From assembly GCF_024809855.1 (NCBI RefSeq), contig NZ_JANUEM010000001.1, positions 62,001 through 126,000 of the forward strand: 64,000 nucleotides of DNA. The letters are read 5' to 3'. The notes under the pieces are model-generated. The model had not been told where the DNA came from. It saw nothing but the letters and a program-made list of their open reading frames with translations, and did no database searches. The position numbers and the translations under genes were made by a program. This DNA is from Rheinheimera pacifica. Its GTDB lineage: Bacteria > Pseudomonadota > Gammaproteobacteria > Enterobacterales > Alteromonadaceae. Below, one piece after another: positions 44,537 through 55,695 of the stretch (its first letter is position 1; each line of letters opens with the position of its first letter).

Positions 44537-47026
44537 CTAGAAAGTTGTACCAATATTAAAACTAAAGTTTTCTTGTAGGTCACCATCATATTTTTTGATG
44601 ATTTTTGCCAGACTGAACGTTAATGGTCCCATCGGCGAAATCCACTGTAAAGATACACCAGCTGTTGCCCGAATCAAACTGGCATCTGAGTAATCGATCA
44701 GTTCAGGTTGATTTTGGCTGGTCACCACCTTTGTTAAACCGGCATAGCGGTTAATATCAAACTCGGTATCCCAGACGTTACCGGCATCGACAAATATACT
44801 GGTACGCACTGAATTACGATAGTCATCACTTAAAAACGGTGTTGGAGTAATCAGTTCCAGTGTTGCCACCGCTTTGGCGTTACCGCCAATAGAGCGCTGA
44901 GACACCTGATAACTGTCATTCTCCGGGCCACTTGGGAAGCCACCAGAGCCATAGTTAGGATCCGGCAACCCCGGTACGGTTTGGGCATAACGGAAGATAG
45001 CGTGCGGGCCTATAATACGGCTTTCAAAGCCACGCATATTATCGCCGCCAGCATAGAAGTTTTCTGTAAACGGCAAGGTATAGTCATAACCGTTTTTCGA
45101 GCCATAACCATTACCATAACCGGTTTCCAGCTTGCTTAGGAACGACCAGGCGTGATCATTACTCAGTGGAATATAGTTACGCGCTTCAAACATCACTTTA
45201 TAGTAGGTCAGATCGGAGTTAGGCGTAGTTGCCCGTATTGTGGCGCCCAAATATAGCCCGGCAGTCGGGAATAAACCGCGGTTAAGCGTGCTTCTTACCC
45301 AACCTGCCGACAACTCATAGTTAGTAAACTTATAACCACCATCCGGGTTTTGCGCATCTAATAATACACCGCGGAAATGGCGTAACTGATCATACTCATT
45401 AATAGAGTTAATCTTATTCACCACATAGTTGGCGCCAAAATTTAACCGGTTATATTCGTTAATCGGGTAACCAATATTAGCGCCAAAACCGTAGCGCTGT
45501 TGGTTGTAGGCCTCAAGGTTAGATGACGCACTGCTGTAGTCGGTATCAGAATAAAACACCTGCCCGCCCAGGCTCACACCATCCAGCGTAAAGTACGGGT
45601 TAGTGTAGGTTGTGCTGATTGATTTCTGGTACTTATTGGTACTTAAGCTGATACCGGCACTATTACCACTACCGAAGAAGTTTTCCTGCTGCACGCCAAT
45701 CTGAAATGACATACCCATATAGTTGCCATAAGAGATACCGGCATTAAAACTACCTGATGGCTGCTCTTTAATGGTAAAGCCAATATCAACCTGATCATCA
45801 ATACCCGCTACCGGTGCTGTAGCAAAATCAACAGATTCAATATACGGCAAACGCTGAATACGTTGCTTGGACAGTTCAAGCGCATCATTGGATAACCAGG
45901 CACCCTCCATTTGCCGCAGCTCACGGCGCAGTACTTCATCTTTAGTGCTGCTGTTGCCTGACATATTGATACGGCGTACATACACACGCTTGCCAGGATC
46001 AACACTGATAGTTAATTCAACTTCTTTGGTGTCTTCGTTGATATCCGGAATAGTACGGACTTTAGAATTTGCATAGCCAAAACGCGCCAGCAGCTTAGCA
46101 ATGCTTTCTTCGGTGTATGTTACCAGAGCACCGTTATACAGCTGGCCTTGTTTTAACGGCATGATCTGACGGATAAATTCATCCTGGCCAATTAAGTCGC
46201 CGACAAACCTCACACCACTAATGGTGTATTTTTCACCTTCGGTGACATTCAGCGTTACATACACGGATTCTTTATCCGGGCTAACCGATACCTGTGAAGA
46301 ATCAATATTAAAGCGCAGATAACCGCGATCAAGGTAATAGCTGTTAATCTTTTCTATATCGCCCTGCAGGGTTTGCTTTTGGTAACGATCTGACGATAAA
46401 AAACGCCACCAGGGGAGATCCTGCTTTGATTCAATATTGCTGAGCAATTCTTCATCAGAGAACAGTTTATTACCCACCACATTAATTTGACGGATAGAGG
46501 CGGCGTCACCCTCATCAAACTTAATCTTCAGATTAACCCGGTTACGCGGTAAGTAAGTGACTTCAATTTCAACAGTAGCCTGGTATTTACCTACACCGTG
46601 ATAAAACTCAGTAAGACCATTCTCAATGTTCTTCAGAATTGTTTTATCAAGTGGCTCACCGACTTCAATACGGTTACCGGCCAGGCTCTCGTTCAGTTGG
46701 TCTTCTTTAATGTCTTTATTGCCATCAAACTCTATCGCATTAATGGTTGGCCGCTCGCGCAAACGATAAATGACCGTATTACCATCGCGCAGCACCTGAA
46801 TATCATCGAAATGCCCGGCGCTGTACAGTGTGCGGATACTGCGTGACAAATTATACTCTGTCACAGTATCGCCAACGTTAAAAGGCAGATTATTCAACGC
46901 AGCGCCAAGCGCTACACGTTGCAAACCTTCAACTTGAATATCCTGAACCGTAAATGATTCTTCAGCGAGCACCGAGTTGCTTGCCGAAGCAAGAAACATC
47001 GCAGCTACTAATCGTTTAATTGTCAT
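44537..47026 (-). CDS. bamA: Outer membrane protein assembly factor BamA
   Basis: 829 aa. Signal peptide about 1-21; five POTRA domains span about 22-430 (FTVQDIQVEGLQRVALGAAL; VYVRRINMSGNSSTKDEVLR); then a 16-strand Omp85 barrel. Loop L6 has the conserved RGF motif in GGDNMRGFESRIIGP. The last residue is Phe. Length is slightly above E. coli (810). Confidence 0.97.
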   Translation of the reverse strand: MTIKRLVAAMFLASASNSVLAEESFTVQDIQVEGLQRVALGAALNNLPFNVGDTVTEYNLSRSIRTLYSAGHFDDIQVLRDGNTVIYRLRERPTINAIEFDGNKDIKEDQLNESLAGNRIEVGEPLDKTILKNIENGLTEFYHGVGKYQATVEIEVTYLPRNRVNLKIKFDEGDAASIRQINVVGNKLFSDEELLSNIESKQDLPWWRFLSSDRYQKQTLQGDIEKINSYYLDRGYLRFNIDSSQVSVSPDKESVYVTLNVTEGEKYTISGVRFVGDLIGQDEFIRQIMPLKQGQLYNGALVTYTEESIAKLLARFGYANSKVRTIPDINEDTKEVELTISVDPGKRVYVRRINMSGNSSTKDEVLRRELRQMEGAWLSNDALELSKQRIQRLPYIESVDFATAPVAGIDDQVDIGFTIKEQPSGSFNAGISYGNYMGMSFQIGVQQENFFGSGNSAGISLSTNKYQKSISTTYTNPYFTLDGVSLGGQVFYSDTDYSSASSNLEAYNQQRYGFGANIGYPINEYNRLNFGANYVVNKINSINEYDQLRHFRGVLLDAQNPDGGYKFTNYELSAGWVRSTLNRGLFPTAGLYLGATIRATTPNSDLTYYKVMFEARNYIPLSNDHAWSFLSKLETGYGNGYGSKNGYDYTLPFTENFYAGGDNMRGFESRIIGPHAIFRYAQTVPGLPDPNYGSGGFPSGPENDSYQVSQRSIGGNAKAVATLELITPTPFLSDDYRNSVRTSIFVDAGNVWDTEFDINRYAGLTKVVTSQNQPELIDYSDASLIRATAGVSLQWISPMGPLTFSLAKIIKKYDGDLQENFSFNIGTTF

Positions 47027-47052
47027 TATTTGAACTACTTATGATTAGTTAT

Positions 47053-48408
47053 TTACAAACGAGAAATATCGTTGAGCAGCGCAATTCCCATCAACATTAG
47101 CAGGATCAGCGCTCCGAACCGGAAACCTGTTTCCTGCGTCTTTTCAGAGACAGGTTTGCCTCGTATTAGTTCCACCAGCATATACATTAAGTGGCCACCA
47201 TCCAGCACCGGCAATGGCAGCAAATTGATAACGCCTAAGTTAACACTTATCAGGGCTAAAAACGATAAAAATGCTACCAAACCGAGGCTTGCCGTTGTAC
47301 CTGCGCCTTGTGCAATAGAGATAGGGCCGCTTAAGTGTTTAACAGAAACATCGCCTGTCAGCAGCTTGCCAATCATCGATACGCTCAGGCGGATAAATTG
47401 CCAGGTATGGGCCGCACCGGCGCTAAAGGCGTCAATAACACCATACTGCCGGGTATAAAGCACACCTTCCGGCCAATCGCTTACTTTGGGTGTAATGCCC
47501 AGCACCCCCTGAGAAAAACCATCAGCAGTAATAACAAGTGTCGGTGTAACTTCTATGCTAAGTACTGTGCCACCGCGCTCTACTTCAACAGCCAATGATT
47601 GTTCAGCCGCGTTGCTAATTAACGTTTGTAGCTGCGTCCATTGTGTAATCTCAGTGCTATCAATCCGGATAATCTTATCGTTTACCTGCAAGCCTGCCTG
47701 CTCTGCTGCCGAGCCTGGGGCTATCAGGGCAATTTCTGTCAAAACCTGCGGCCGGGCTAAATTCAGCCCAAGGCTGTCAAAAACGCTTTGCTTTTCCGGA
47801 TCGAACTGCCAGTCGGTCGTATTAAGTGTTACCGAGCGCTGCTGTTTACTGACAACATCCTGCAATCCCAGTGTAATGCTGCGGCTGCCAATTTGCTCTA
47901 CTAACAGCAAATTCACGCTACTGGCATCAGTTGCAGTATGCTGGTTAACTGAAATAATTTGTTGCTGCGGTGTAATACCTGCCTGGGCTGCGATAGATTG
48001 CGGCGCCACACTGGCTATCAACGGGCGCATCGTTTGCACACCAAGCAAATACATCAGCCACAGCGCAAATATAGCGAAGATAAAATTAGCAGCAGGACCG
48101 GCGGCAATAATAGCCATACGCTGCCACACGGTTTTATGATTAAACGCCAAATCTTTAAACTGCGGCAACACCGGATCGACCCGCTCGTCCAGCATGCGTA
48201 CATAACCACCTAGTGGAATAGCCGCGATAACAAATTCTGTGCCCTGCTTATCACGCCAGCTTAACAAGGCTTTGCCAAAGCCGATGGAAAAACGTTTAAC
48301 CAGTACGCCATTTTTACGCGCCACCCAGAAGTGGCCAAACTCATGTACGGTAATTAATACGCCCAGCGCGACGATAAACGACAGCAAATTCCAAATCGCA
48401 CCCGACAT
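47053..48408 (-). CDS. rseP: RIP metalloprotease RseP
   Basis: 451-aa inner-membrane site-2 protease that releases sigma-E by cutting RseA. Zinc motif HEFGH (TVHEFGHFWVARKNG) lies in TM1 and LPLPVLDGGH near the C-terminus; two PDZ domains lie between. ATG 48408 is used (overlap TGATG with the dxr stop); a GTG one codon earlier is possible. Confidence 0.97.
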   Translation of the reverse strand: MSGAIWNLLSFIVALGVLITVHEFGHFWVARKNGVLVKRFSIGFGKALLSWRDKQGTEFVIAAIPLGGYVRMLDERVDPVLPQFKDLAFNHKTVWQRMAIIAAGPAANFIFAIFALWLMYLLGVQTMRPLIASVAPQSIAAQAGITPQQQIISVNQHTATDASSVNLLLVEQIGSRSITLGLQDVVSKQQRSVTLNTTDWQFDPEKQSVFDSLGLNLARPQVLTEIALIAPGSAAEQAGLQVNDKIIRIDSTEITQWTQLQTLISNAAEQSLAVEVERGGTVLSIEVTPTLVITADGFSQGVLGITPKVSDWPEGVLYTRQYGVIDAFSAGAAHTWQFIRLSVSMIGKLLTGDVSVKHLSGPISIAQGAGTTASLGLVAFLSFLALISVNLGVINLLPLPVLDGGHLMYMLVELIRGKPVSEKTQETGFRFGALILLMLMGIALLNDISRL

Positions 48409-49601
48409 CACGTTAGCTTCCTCAATAGTGCCTGCGCATAATGGCGAGCTTCATTGTCCAGTGCCAATATATCATCCAGCGTACTGACACGAAAGTCAGC
48501 AAAATGTTCCAGCCCTTGCGCGTTAACACGCGCTATATCGGTAAAACGAATTTTTTGCGCTAAAAAAGCTGCTACTGCCAGCTCATTTGTGGCGTTAAGC
48601 GCTGTTGTTGCGCCTTGCCCACAACTGCAGGCAGTTATAGCCAGATACAAATTCGGGTAGCGTGCTTTATCAGGTTCGGTAAAGGTAAAATCACGCATCT
48701 GCTTAAAACTAAGCGGCGTCACCGGGCTGGCAATACGTTTTGGAAACGCCAGTGCATGGGCTATCGGCGTGCGCATATCGGGTTGGCCTAATTGTGCCAG
48801 CACTGAGCCATCTGTGTATTGCACCATAGAATGAATAATACTTTGCGGATGAATAACAACATCGATATCTGCTGCCTGGCAATTAAATAGCCAGCGCGCT
48901 TCAATAAACTCCAGGCCTTTATTCATCATGGTAGCACTGTCAACAGAAATCTTGTGCCCCATGCTCCAGTTTGGGTGCGCTACGGCCTGTGCTGGGGTAA
49001 TACTGTCAAACTCAGCCAAAGGTGTCGTCAGAAAAGGCCCGCCACTACCGGTTAGTAATAGCTTGTTGATACCAAAATCAGCAATTTGCTGATCATGAGT
49101 ATGCTGTTGTAACGGCGCAGGTAAACATTGAAATATTGCATTGTGTTCGCTGTCTATCGGTAACAACGTAGCGCCATGGTGTTTCACTTTACTGATAAAC
49201 AGCTCACCGCTCATTACCAGAGCTTCTTTATTGGCAAGCAGTACTGTTTTCCCCTGCTCCACTGCAGCCAGAGTTGGCAGCAACCCGGCTGAGCCCACGA
49301 TAGCTGCCATAACGATATCGGCGTCTGGGTGCGCCGCCAACTGGCATAATGCATCAATGCCACTTAGTACTTCTGTATGGCTGCCAGCCAGTTTTAATTC
49401 TGTTGCCAGCGCACTGGCAGCATTATTGTCGAGCATAGCGGCATAACGAGGCTTTACTGCCAGACATTGCTCTAACAGCTTGTCGGTTTGACTGGCTGCC
49501 GTAAGAGCCAGTACCTGATAATCCTCTGGATGAGCCGCCAGCACAGACAAGGTGCTGATACCAATAGAGCCGGTCGAACCAAGGATCACCACATTACGCA
49601 T
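48408..49601 (-). CDS. dxr: 1-deoxy-D-xylulose 5-phosphate reductoisomerase
   Basis: 397-aa NADPH enzyme making 2-C-methyl-D-erythritol 4-phosphate in isoprenoid synthesis. NADPH loop GSTGSIG, metal/substrate sites [15 protein letters not shown] and [25 protein letters not shown] (here [18 protein letters not shown]) are conserved. ATG overlaps the cdsA stop by one base. Confidence 0.98.
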   Translation of the reverse strand: MRNVVILGSTGSIGISTLSVLAAHPEDYQVLALTAASQTDKLLEQCLAVKPRYAAMLDNNAASALATELKLAGSHTEVLSGIDALCQLAAHPDADIVMAAIVGSAGLLPTLAAVEQGKTVLLANKEALVMSGELFISKVKHHGATLLPIDSEHNAIFQCLPAPLQQHTHDQQIADFGINKLLLTGSGGPFLTTPLAEFDSITPAQAVAHPNWSMGHKISVDSATMMNKGLEFIEARWLFNCQAADIDVVIHPQSIIHSMVQYTDGSVLAQLGQPDMRTPIAHALAFPKRIASPVTPLSFKQMRDFTFTEPDKARYPNLYLAITACSCGQGATTALNATNELAVAAFLAQKIRFTDIARVNAQGLEHFADFRVSTLDDILALDNEARHYAQALLRKLT

Positions 49602-50464
49602 TAATAAAAACCGCCGTAAATGGCCACAATAATGGCAAACAGGGGTGCTGTGGCAGTTAAGCTGTCAATACGATCTAAAATACCGCCGTGGCCTGGCAAA
49701 AACGCGCCACTGTCTTTTTTACCGGCGACGCGTTTAAACATGCTTTCAGTTAAATCACCAAATACCGAGAGAATTGTTAGTAAAAACGCAGCGATATACC
49801 AAATACCTACCTGAGGCGGCCAGTCCTGTAAGTGCGCCACAACGGTAACGACAATGGCTACTAATGCTAACCCGCCCAGCATACCTTCGATAGTTTTACC
49901 AGGGCTTACTTTAGGCAACAACTTATGTTTACCAAAAGGTTTGCCTACAATATAGCCACCAATATCTGCCGCCCAAACCAATAATAGTAAACAACAAATC
50001 AGCCAGGCACCGGTAAACGTTGAAGCAGCATAATCGGTAGAACGGATAAACATTACAGCAGCCCAGGCTGGTATTAATGTTAGCCACCCCATTAATGCTT
50101 TACCCCAGTCACTCTGAGCCCATAATTTCTGGCTACGCGGATAGCTAAGCACTAATACAATCGCCAGCAACCACCAGACATTACCGGCAAGCAGTAAGCT
50201 GACTAACAAGGTATTGGCTTCTACCGGCCAGTTAATTTGTACCGGCAATTGCCAATACAATAGCGCCAGAATCGTTGCTGTTAAACCCACATACACCCAA
50301 CGCATTGCCTTCGATGGCAAACCACAAAAACCACTCCACTCCCAGGCACCCAGTAAAAATGCCGCAGAAATAAATGCTGCAAAGCCAGACAGAGGCAGAA
50401 AAAATACTGCCATCAACGCTAATGGCGCCAATATCAGCGCAGTAATAACCCGTTGTTTAAACAA
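49601..50464 (-). CDS. cdsA: Phosphatidate cytidylyltransferase
   Basis: 287-aa polytopic membrane enzyme forming CDP-diacylglycerol. The signature is in the C-terminal third ([20 protein letters not shown]) with [13 protein letters not shown] before it. The start is TTG 50464, with AAAGGA 7-8 nt upstream, 5 bp after the uppS stop. Confidence 0.96.
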   Translation of the reverse strand: MFKQRVITALILAPLALMAVFFLPLSGFAAFISAAFLLGAWEWSGFCGLPSKAMRWVYVGLTATILALLYWQLPVQINWPVEANTLLVSLLLAGNVWWLLAIVLVLSYPRSQKLWAQSDWGKALMGWLTLIPAWAAVMFIRSTDYAASTFTGAWLICCLLLLVWAADIGGYIVGKPFGKHKLLPKVSPGKTIEGMLGGLALVAIVVTVVAHLQDWPPQVGIWYIAAFLLTILSVFGDLTESMFKRVAGKKDSGAFLPGHGGILDRIDSLTATAPLFAIIVAIYGGFY

Positions 50465-50469
50465 TATCG

Positions 50470-51234
50470 TTATCCTTTACCCAGCATCGCCAACTGCCGG
50501 ACTTGTTCTCCGGTACAGCCAAAGCGACGCTCTCGGTTGACAAAGGCAGCTATCGCTTCTGAAAAAACCTGCTGATCAAAATCTGGCCAGAGTGTTTCAG
50601 TAAACCAGAATTCAGCGTAAGCGGCCTGCCATAATAAAAAATTGCTGATGCGTAAATCGCCGCCAGTGCGGATGAGTAAATCCAGCTCTGGCTGTTCGTG
50701 CATCTGCACCTGCTGAGCAAATACCTGCTCGTTAATCTGATCTACAGCAAGTGTACCTTGCTGTACTTGTGTTGCCAGCGCCCGGGTAGCATTTACTATA
50801 TCCCAGCGCCCGCCATAATTGGCGGCGATATTCAGTGTTAAAGCAGTGTTCGCTGCTGTCAATTGCTCAGCTTTATCAATGCTGGCTCTTAGCTTGTCAC
50901 TAAAGGCAGATAAATCTCCAACTATCTTCAGCCGGACATTATGCTTGTGCAAGGTTTTCACCTCGCTTTGCAGCACCATCAGAAACAGCTGCATCAAGGT
51001 GGAGACTTCATCCTCCGGCCGGCGCCAGTTTTCACTGCTAAAAGCGAACAACGTTAACGATTTAATACCCAGCTCACGGCAAAAACTTACACTACGCCGT
51101 ACTGCTTCTACACCTCTTTTATGGCCCCACACCCGCGGCTTACCCTGGCGCTCGGCCCAACGGCCATTGCCATCCATAATAATTGCCACATGCTGAGGTA
51201 AGCTGTGCGGTTTGAGCTGCGACTCTGCAGTCAT
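50470..51234 (-). CDS. uppS: Undecaprenyl diphosphate synthase
   Basis: 254-aa cis-prenyltransferase making the C55 lipid carrier for peptidoglycan and O-antigen. IIMDGNGRWAERQGKPRVWG holds the catalytic Asp and diphosphate site; LIRTGGDLRISNFLLWQAAY and FTETLWPDF are the other conserved blocks. Confidence 0.97.
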   Translation of the reverse strand: MTAESQLKPHSLPQHVAIIMDGNGRWAERQGKPRVWGHKRGVEAVRRSVSFCRELGIKSLTLFAFSSENWRRPEDEVSTLMQLFLMVLQSEVKTLHKHNVRLKIVGDLSAFSDKLRASIDKAEQLTAANTALTLNIAANYGGRWDIVNATRALATQVQQGTLAVDQINEQVFAQQVQMHEQPELDLLIRTGGDLRISNFLLWQAAYAEFWFTETLWPDFDQQVFSEAIAAFVNRERRFGCTGEQVRQLAMLGKG

Positions 51235-51320
51235 ACAGTGCGACCTGTCCTTAAACGTTGTGATAACCAGTCTGCTGCTGATTTACTGAATTATATTGTG
51301 ACGAAAAAATCGGCCAAATA

Positions 51321-51356
51321 GAAAAAAGCGCCGTAATGCCCAAGCGTCACGACGCT
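51321..51356 (-). terminator. Probable terminator after frr
   Basis: AGCGTCGT (51356-51349) pairs with ACGGCGCT (51334-51327) with one mismatch, then six T on the minus strand, 22 bp after the frr stop and before uppS. Confidence 0.6.
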
Positions 51357-51378
51357 GTAATGTTAACAGAAGGCTGAA

Positions 51379-51936
51379 TCAGACTTCCATTAATTCCTTT
51401 TCTTTATCAGCTAATACTTCGTCAATTTTCTTGACGAAAAGATCGGTAATTTTCTGAATTTCTTCAGCTGCACGGCGCTCATCATCTTCACTGATTTCTT
51501 TATCTTTTTGCAGCGTTTTTAAATCAGCGTTGGCATCACGGCGAATATTACGTACCGCAATACGGCCGTTTTCGGCCTCACCACGCACCAGCTTAACCAG
51601 GCTTTTGCGGCGCTCTTCAGTTAAAGCTGGCAGCGGCACACGAATAATAGTACCGGCAGACATTGGGTTTAAACCCAGATCAGATGCCATAATGGCTTTT
51701 TCTACGGCAGCCGTCATACTTTTATCAAACACAGTAATCGCCAGTGTACGAGCGTCATCGATAGAGACGTTGGCAACCTGGCGCAGTGGTGTATCGGTGC
51801 CATAGTAAGATACGGAAATACCATCTAATAAGCTTGGGTGCGCACGACCGGTGCGCACTTTGGTTAATTGCACTTTAAGCGCATCAACGCTTTTTTCCAT
51901 CCGTACTTTGCTGTCTGTAATAATGTCGTTAATCAC
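51379..51936 (-). CDS. frr: Ribosome recycling factor
   Basis: 185 aa, same length as E. coli RRF. It splits post-termination ribosomes with [23 protein letters not shown] and [20 protein letters not shown] are signatures; the C-terminal long helix has [19 protein letters not shown]. Follows pyrH by 59 bp. Confidence 0.98.
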   Translation of the reverse strand: MINDIITDSKVRMEKSVDALKVQLTKVRTGRAHPSLLDGISVSYYGTDTPLRQVANVSIDDARTLAITVFDKSMTAAVEKAIMASDLGLNPMSAGTIIRVPLPALTEERRKSLVKLVRGEAENGRIAVRNIRRDANADLKTLQKDKEISEDDERRAAEEIQKITDLFVKKIDEVLADKEKELMEV

Positions 51937-51995
51937 GATCGGTATCCTTTTTATTCATTGCCTGTCTTCAACACAGCGGCTCTAAAGGCGCTAGT

Positions 51996-52736
51996 TTACT
52001 GTAAATTTTCGGCGTGGTCGATGACTGTGCCTTCCGGCTCGCCCATAATTACCCGCTTTAACGCGCCTGCAGTGTTCATATTAAACACACGAATTTGCAG
52101 ATTATGATCCCGCGCCAGCGTAAAGGCAGCTAAATCCATCACTTTAAGTTCTTTATCCAGCACTTCATTATAAGTCAGCTGGCTATATAGCGTAGCGGTA
52201 GGATCTTTTACCGGATCGGCAGAAAATACTCCATCAACTTTGGTGGCTTTTAATACCGCATCAGCTTCAATTTCAATGCCGCGTAAACAGGCAGCAGAAT
52301 CAGTGGTGAAAAACGGGTTACCGGTACCGGCAGAGAAAATCACTACCCGGCCTGATTTTAGCAAGCTGATGGCCTCAGCCCAGCTGTAATTGTCACACAC
52401 GCCGTTCAGCGGAATAGCACTCATCATGCGGGCATTGACATAGGCACGATGCAGCGCATCGCGCATGGCCAGGCCATTCATCACCGTAGCCAGCATACCC
52501 ATATGGTCACCCACCACCCGGTTCATGCCGGCTTTGGCCAGGCCTTCACCACGGAAGATATTACCACCGCCGATCACAATACCTACCTGTACACCCAATT
52601 CAACCAGTTCTTTGATTTCCTGCGCCATCCGGTCCAGCACTTTGGGATCAATACCAAAGCCCTCGTCACCCATCAGGGCTTCGCCACTGAGTTTTAATAA
52701 AATCCTGCGGTAAGTTGGTTTTGGATTCGTGCTCAT
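51996..52736 (-). CDS. pyrH: UMP kinase
   Basis: 246-aa bacterial UMP kinase of the amino-acid kinase fold. [14 protein letters not shown] binds phosphate; [13 protein letters not shown] and [16 protein letters not shown] form the core; the ATP side includes [20 protein letters not shown] terminator separates it from tsf. Confidence 0.98.
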   Translation of the reverse strand: MSTNPKPTYRRILLKLSGEALMGDEGFGIDPKVLDRMAQEIKELVELGVQVGIVIGGGNIFRGEGLAKAGMNRVVGDHMGMLATVMNGLAMRDALHRAYVNARMMSAIPLNGVCDNYSWAEAISLLKSGRVVIFSAGTGNPFFTTDSAACLRGIEIEADAVLKATKVDGVFSADPVKDPTATLYSQLTYNEVLDKELKVMDLAAFTLARDHNLQIRVFNMNTAGALKRVIMGEPEGTVIDHAENLQ

Positions 52737-52777
52737 GAGATCCCCATAATGCGTGGTTAATTAGGATTATTGCGGGT

Positions 52778-52821
52778 AAAAAAAACCGCGATTCAAGCCT
52801 TGTCAGACTCAAAGTCGCGGT
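52778..52821 (-). terminator. Terminator after tsf
   Basis: ACCGCGA (52821-52815) pairs with TCGCGGT (52791-52785), followed by eight T on the minus strand. The 23-nt loop is long. It lies between tsf and pyrH, so pyrH needs read-through or its own promoter. Confidence 0.8.
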
Positions 52822-52858
52822 TATTCTAGCGGGTTTTGCCAGTTTGCAGAAGAATAAA

Positions 52859-53731
52859 TTACTTCTTGGCCGCCGCGATTTGGGCTGCAACTTCAGCTGC
52901 GAAGTCTTCTTCTTTCTTCTCGATACCTTCGCCTACTTCTAAGCGAATGAAAGAAACTGCCTTGGCACTGTTTTGCTTCAGGAAATCGCCAACAGAAACT
53001 GATGGGTCTTTCACGAATGGCTGACCGGTTAAGCTCACTTCACCAGTGAACTTGCTCATACGGCCTGCAACCATTTTCTCAGCGATTTCCTGTGGCTTAC
53101 CAGAGTTAACCGCGATATCGATTTGAATAACACGCTCACGCTCAACAACATCAGCCGGTACGTCGTCTGGTGTTAAGAAGCCTGGATTGTTAGCAGCAAT
53201 GTGCATAGCAACATCTTTAGCGATGTCTTCGTTACCGCCGTCCAGCACGGCTAATACACCGATACGGCCAGAGTGCACGTAAGAACCAATTACAGCGCCT
53301 TCAACTACTGCTGCACGGCGTACGTTGATGTTCTCACCGATTTTAGCAACCAGAGTTGCACGGGTGTCTTCAACTGAAGTACCGTTTAAATCAGCAGCTA
53401 AAATAGCTTCAGCAGTGAACAGCTTGTTAGCGTGGGCTAAATCAGCAACAGCGTTAGCAAACGCCAGGAAGCTGGCATCACGCGCTACGAAGTCAGTTTC
53501 ACAGTTAAACTCGATAGCTAAACCGTAACCGTTAGCTACGCGGGTTAAAATAGTACCTTCAGCGGCAATACGGCCTGCTTTCTTGGCAGCTTTGGCCAGA
53601 CCACTTTTACGCATCGCATCAATTGCTGCTTCGATATCGCCTGCAGTTTCTTCCAATGCTTTTTTACAATCCATCATGCCAGCGCCAGTGCGCTCGCGAA
53701 GTTCTTTTACTAAAGCGGCAGTTACAGCCAT
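52859..53731 (-). CDS. tsf: Elongation factor Ts
   Basis: 290-aa guanine exchange factor for EF-Tu. N-terminal UBA-like [20 protein letters not shown] and the contact motif [14 protein letters not shown] (TDFV) are intact. ATG 53731 has GAGGAAG upstream; the frame is open 22 codons further but without family match. Follows rpsB by 106 bp. Confidence 0.98.
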   Translation of the reverse strand: MAVTAALVKELRERTGAGMMDCKKALEETAGDIEAAIDAMRKSGLAKAAKKAGRIAAEGTILTRVANGYGLAIEFNCETDFVARDASFLAFANAVADLAHANKLFTAEAILAADLNGTSVEDTRATLVAKIGENINVRRAAVVEGAVIGSYVHSGRIGVLAVLDGGNEDIAKDVAMHIAANNPGFLTPDDVPADVVERERVIQIDIAVNSGKPQEIAEKMVAGRMSKFTGEVSLTGQPFVKDPSVSVGDFLKQNSAKAVSFIRLEVGEGIEKKEEDFAAEVAAQIAAAKK

Positions 53732-53837
53732 GGGAGCTTCCTCGTAATAATTCGGGTTGGACAAACAGGGGCCGTGGCCCCTGTCGCAATTTTGCACTGT
53801 GCTAGCGCAAGTTTAACCTGCGCTAATGACAGAGAAA

Positions 53838-54569
53838 TTACTCTGCTTCAACAACGAAGGCTTCGGCTTCAGCCTGTACTTCGATGTTTTTGTCACGACC
53901 TTCCAGGATAGCCTGACCTACAGCAGCCAGATATAACTGGATAGCGCGGATCGCGTCATCGTTACCTGGTACTACAAAGTCAACGCCTTTTGGATCAGAG
54001 TTGGTATCAACGATAGATACAACCGGAATACCCAGGTTGTTAGCTTCTTTGATCGCAATGTGTTCATGGTCAGCGTCGATCACGAACAGCACGTCTGGCA
54101 AGCCGCCCATGTCTTTAATACCGCCTAAGCTCTTTTCCAGCTTTTCCATTTCACGGGTACGGTCTAAAGCTTCTTTCTTAGTCAGCTTGTCGAAAGTACC
54201 GTCCTGGCTTTGCGCTTCCAGATCTTTTAAACGCTTGATTGACTGACGAACAGTTTTCCAGTTAGTCAGCATGCCACCTAACCAGCGGTGGTTTACATAG
54301 AACTGATCAACTTTGCTTGCCGCTTCTTTGATTGCTTCAGAAGCCGCACGCTTAGTACCAACGAACAGGATTTTGCCCTTTTTCGCTGCTACTTGCTGAA
54401 TGAATGCCAGTGCATCGTTCATCATAGGAACAGTTTGTTCCAGGTTGATGATATGTACTTTGTTACGCGCACCGAAAATGAATGGCTTCATTTTTGGATT
54501 CCAGTAACGGGTTTGGTGACCGAAGTGCACGCCCGCCTGGAGCATGTCGCGCATAGAAACTTTTGCCAT
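53838..54569 (-). CDS. rpsB: 30S ribosomal protein S2
   Basis: 243 aa. [20 protein letters not shown] and [13 protein letters not shown] ([14 protein letters not shown]) followed by [14 protein letters not shown] are S2 signatures. Head of the rpsB-tsf unit, with a leader of about 200 nt. Confidence 0.98.
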   Translation of the reverse strand: MAKVSMRDMLQAGVHFGHQTRYWNPKMKPFIFGARNKVHIINLEQTVPMMNDALAFIQQVAAKKGKILFVGTKRAASEAIKEAASKVDQFYVNHRWLGGMLTNWKTVRQSIKRLKDLEAQSQDGTFDKLTKKEALDRTREMEKLEKSLGGIKDMGGLPDVLFVIDADHEHIAIKEANNLGIPVVSIVDTNSDPKGVDFVVPGNDDAIRAIQLYLAAVGQAILEGRDKNIEVQAEAEAFVVEAE

Positions 54570-54775
54570 GATTTATTTTCCTGTAAAAGGGGTTAAGCCT
54601 CCATGTATCCCATATGCCGACTCTGGTCTGGCTGTTGTTCAGCGCAAAGCAAAGCACCCCGGAATATGTGTCGATACATGTGTGTTTTGGTTAAATTCCG
54701 CCTATCAGCCCGCATTTATCTCTATCTAAGAACAAAAGGTTCTGCAATAAAAGACAAAGCGATTTGCTAATTTGC
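54570..54775 (-). promoter_or_regulatory. rpsB mRNA leader (S2 leader/t44-like region)
   Basis: About 205 nt from the predicted start near 54776 to the rpsB ATG. It has a GC-rich central element (CGGGGTGCTTTGC at about 54660-54648) where gammaproteobacteria carry the structured S2/t44 leader used for S2 autoregulation. The equivalence is positional; the fold was not computed. Confidence 0.45.
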
Positions 54776-54811
54776 GGCGCGCTTTATACCATAGGCACCT
54801 TACAAACACAA
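54776..54811 (-). promoter_or_regulatory. rpsB promoter with GC-rich discriminator
   Basis: TTGTGT (54811-54806), 17-bp spacer, TATAAA (54788-54783), then GCGCGCC. The discriminator is the same as at ffs and typical of growth-rate-controlled genes. The gap to map (54812-54878) holds the divergent map upstream region. Confidence 0.7.
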
Positions 54812-54878
54812 TCAAATGTGTATTTTTGCAGCAGTACAACGGGCCGCAATGTCCATTGGTACCAAAGAGAGAACAGGC

Positions 54879-55667
54879 ATGACAGCAACCATCAAAACCC
54901 CGGCCGAAATTGAAAAAATGCGTGTCGCAGGCCGCCTCGCAGCCGACGTGCTGGAAATGATTGAGCCTTACGTAAAAGCCGGTGTTACCACCGATGAGCT
55001 GAACACTATCTGCCACAACTATATCATTAACGAGCAACAGGCAATACCGGCACCGCTGAACTATCACGGTTTTCCCAAATCTATCTGTACCTCGGTTAAT
55101 CAGGTAATTTGCCACGGCATCCCGGCCGACAAGAAGCTCAAAGAGGGCGACATCATTAATATTGACATTACTGTCATTAAAGATGGCTACCACGGCGATA
55201 CGTCAAAAATGTTTGTCGTCGGCAAGCCCAGCATTATGGCCGAGCGGCTTATCCGGGTTACGCAAGAATGTATGTACCTGGGGCTGAAAAAAGTAAAAAA
55301 CGGTGTGCGTTTAGGCGATATCGGCCATGTTATTCAGCAACACGCTGAAAAACACAGTTATTCAGTGGTGCGCGAATACTGCGGCCACGGCATAGGTGCG
55401 GTATTTCATGAAGACCCGCAGGTACTGCATTACGGCAAGCCGGGTACCGGCGAAGTATTAAAAAGCGGTATGTGTTTAACCATTGAGCCGATGATTAACG
55501 CCGGCGCCCGCCACAGCAAATTATTAGCCGACGGTTGGACAGTAGTCACCAAAGATCGTAGTTTGTCTGCCCAGTTTGAACATACTATTTTGGTTACTGA
55601 TACCGGCTGTGAAATTTTAACGCTGCGCAGTGACGATACGATAGAGCGCATTCTGACTGCCGAATAA
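54879..55667 (+). CDS. map: Methionine aminopeptidase type I
   Basis: 262-aa dimetal enzyme removing initiator Met. Ligands appear in INIDITVIKDGYHGDTSKMF (two Asp), GHGIGAVFHEDPQVLHYG (His), TIEPMINAG (Glu) and QFEHTILV (Glu). ATG 54879 gives the family start MTATIKTPAEIEKMR; the upstream in-frame extension overlaps the rpsB promoter and is not conserved. Divergent from rpsB, as in E. coli. Confidence 0.97.
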   Translation: MTATIKTPAEIEKMRVAGRLAADVLEMIEPYVKAGVTTDELNTICHNYIINEQQAIPAPLNYHGFPKSICTSVNQVICHGIPADKKLKEGDIINIDITVIKDGYHGDTSKMFVVGKPSIMAERLIRVTQECMYLGLKKVKNGVRLGDIGHVIQQHAEKHSYSVVREYCGHGIGAVFHEDPQVLHYGKPGTGEVLKSGMCLTIEPMINAGARHSKLLADGWTVVTKDRSLSAQFEHTILVTDTGCEILTLRSDDTIERILTAE

Positions 55668-55695
55668 GCCCGCCCGCTATAAAGGAGTAAGCGAC

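Noticed and set aside
54816..54878. Upstream extension of map
   Set aside because: Not conserved in methionine aminopeptidases and lies in the divergent promoter region.
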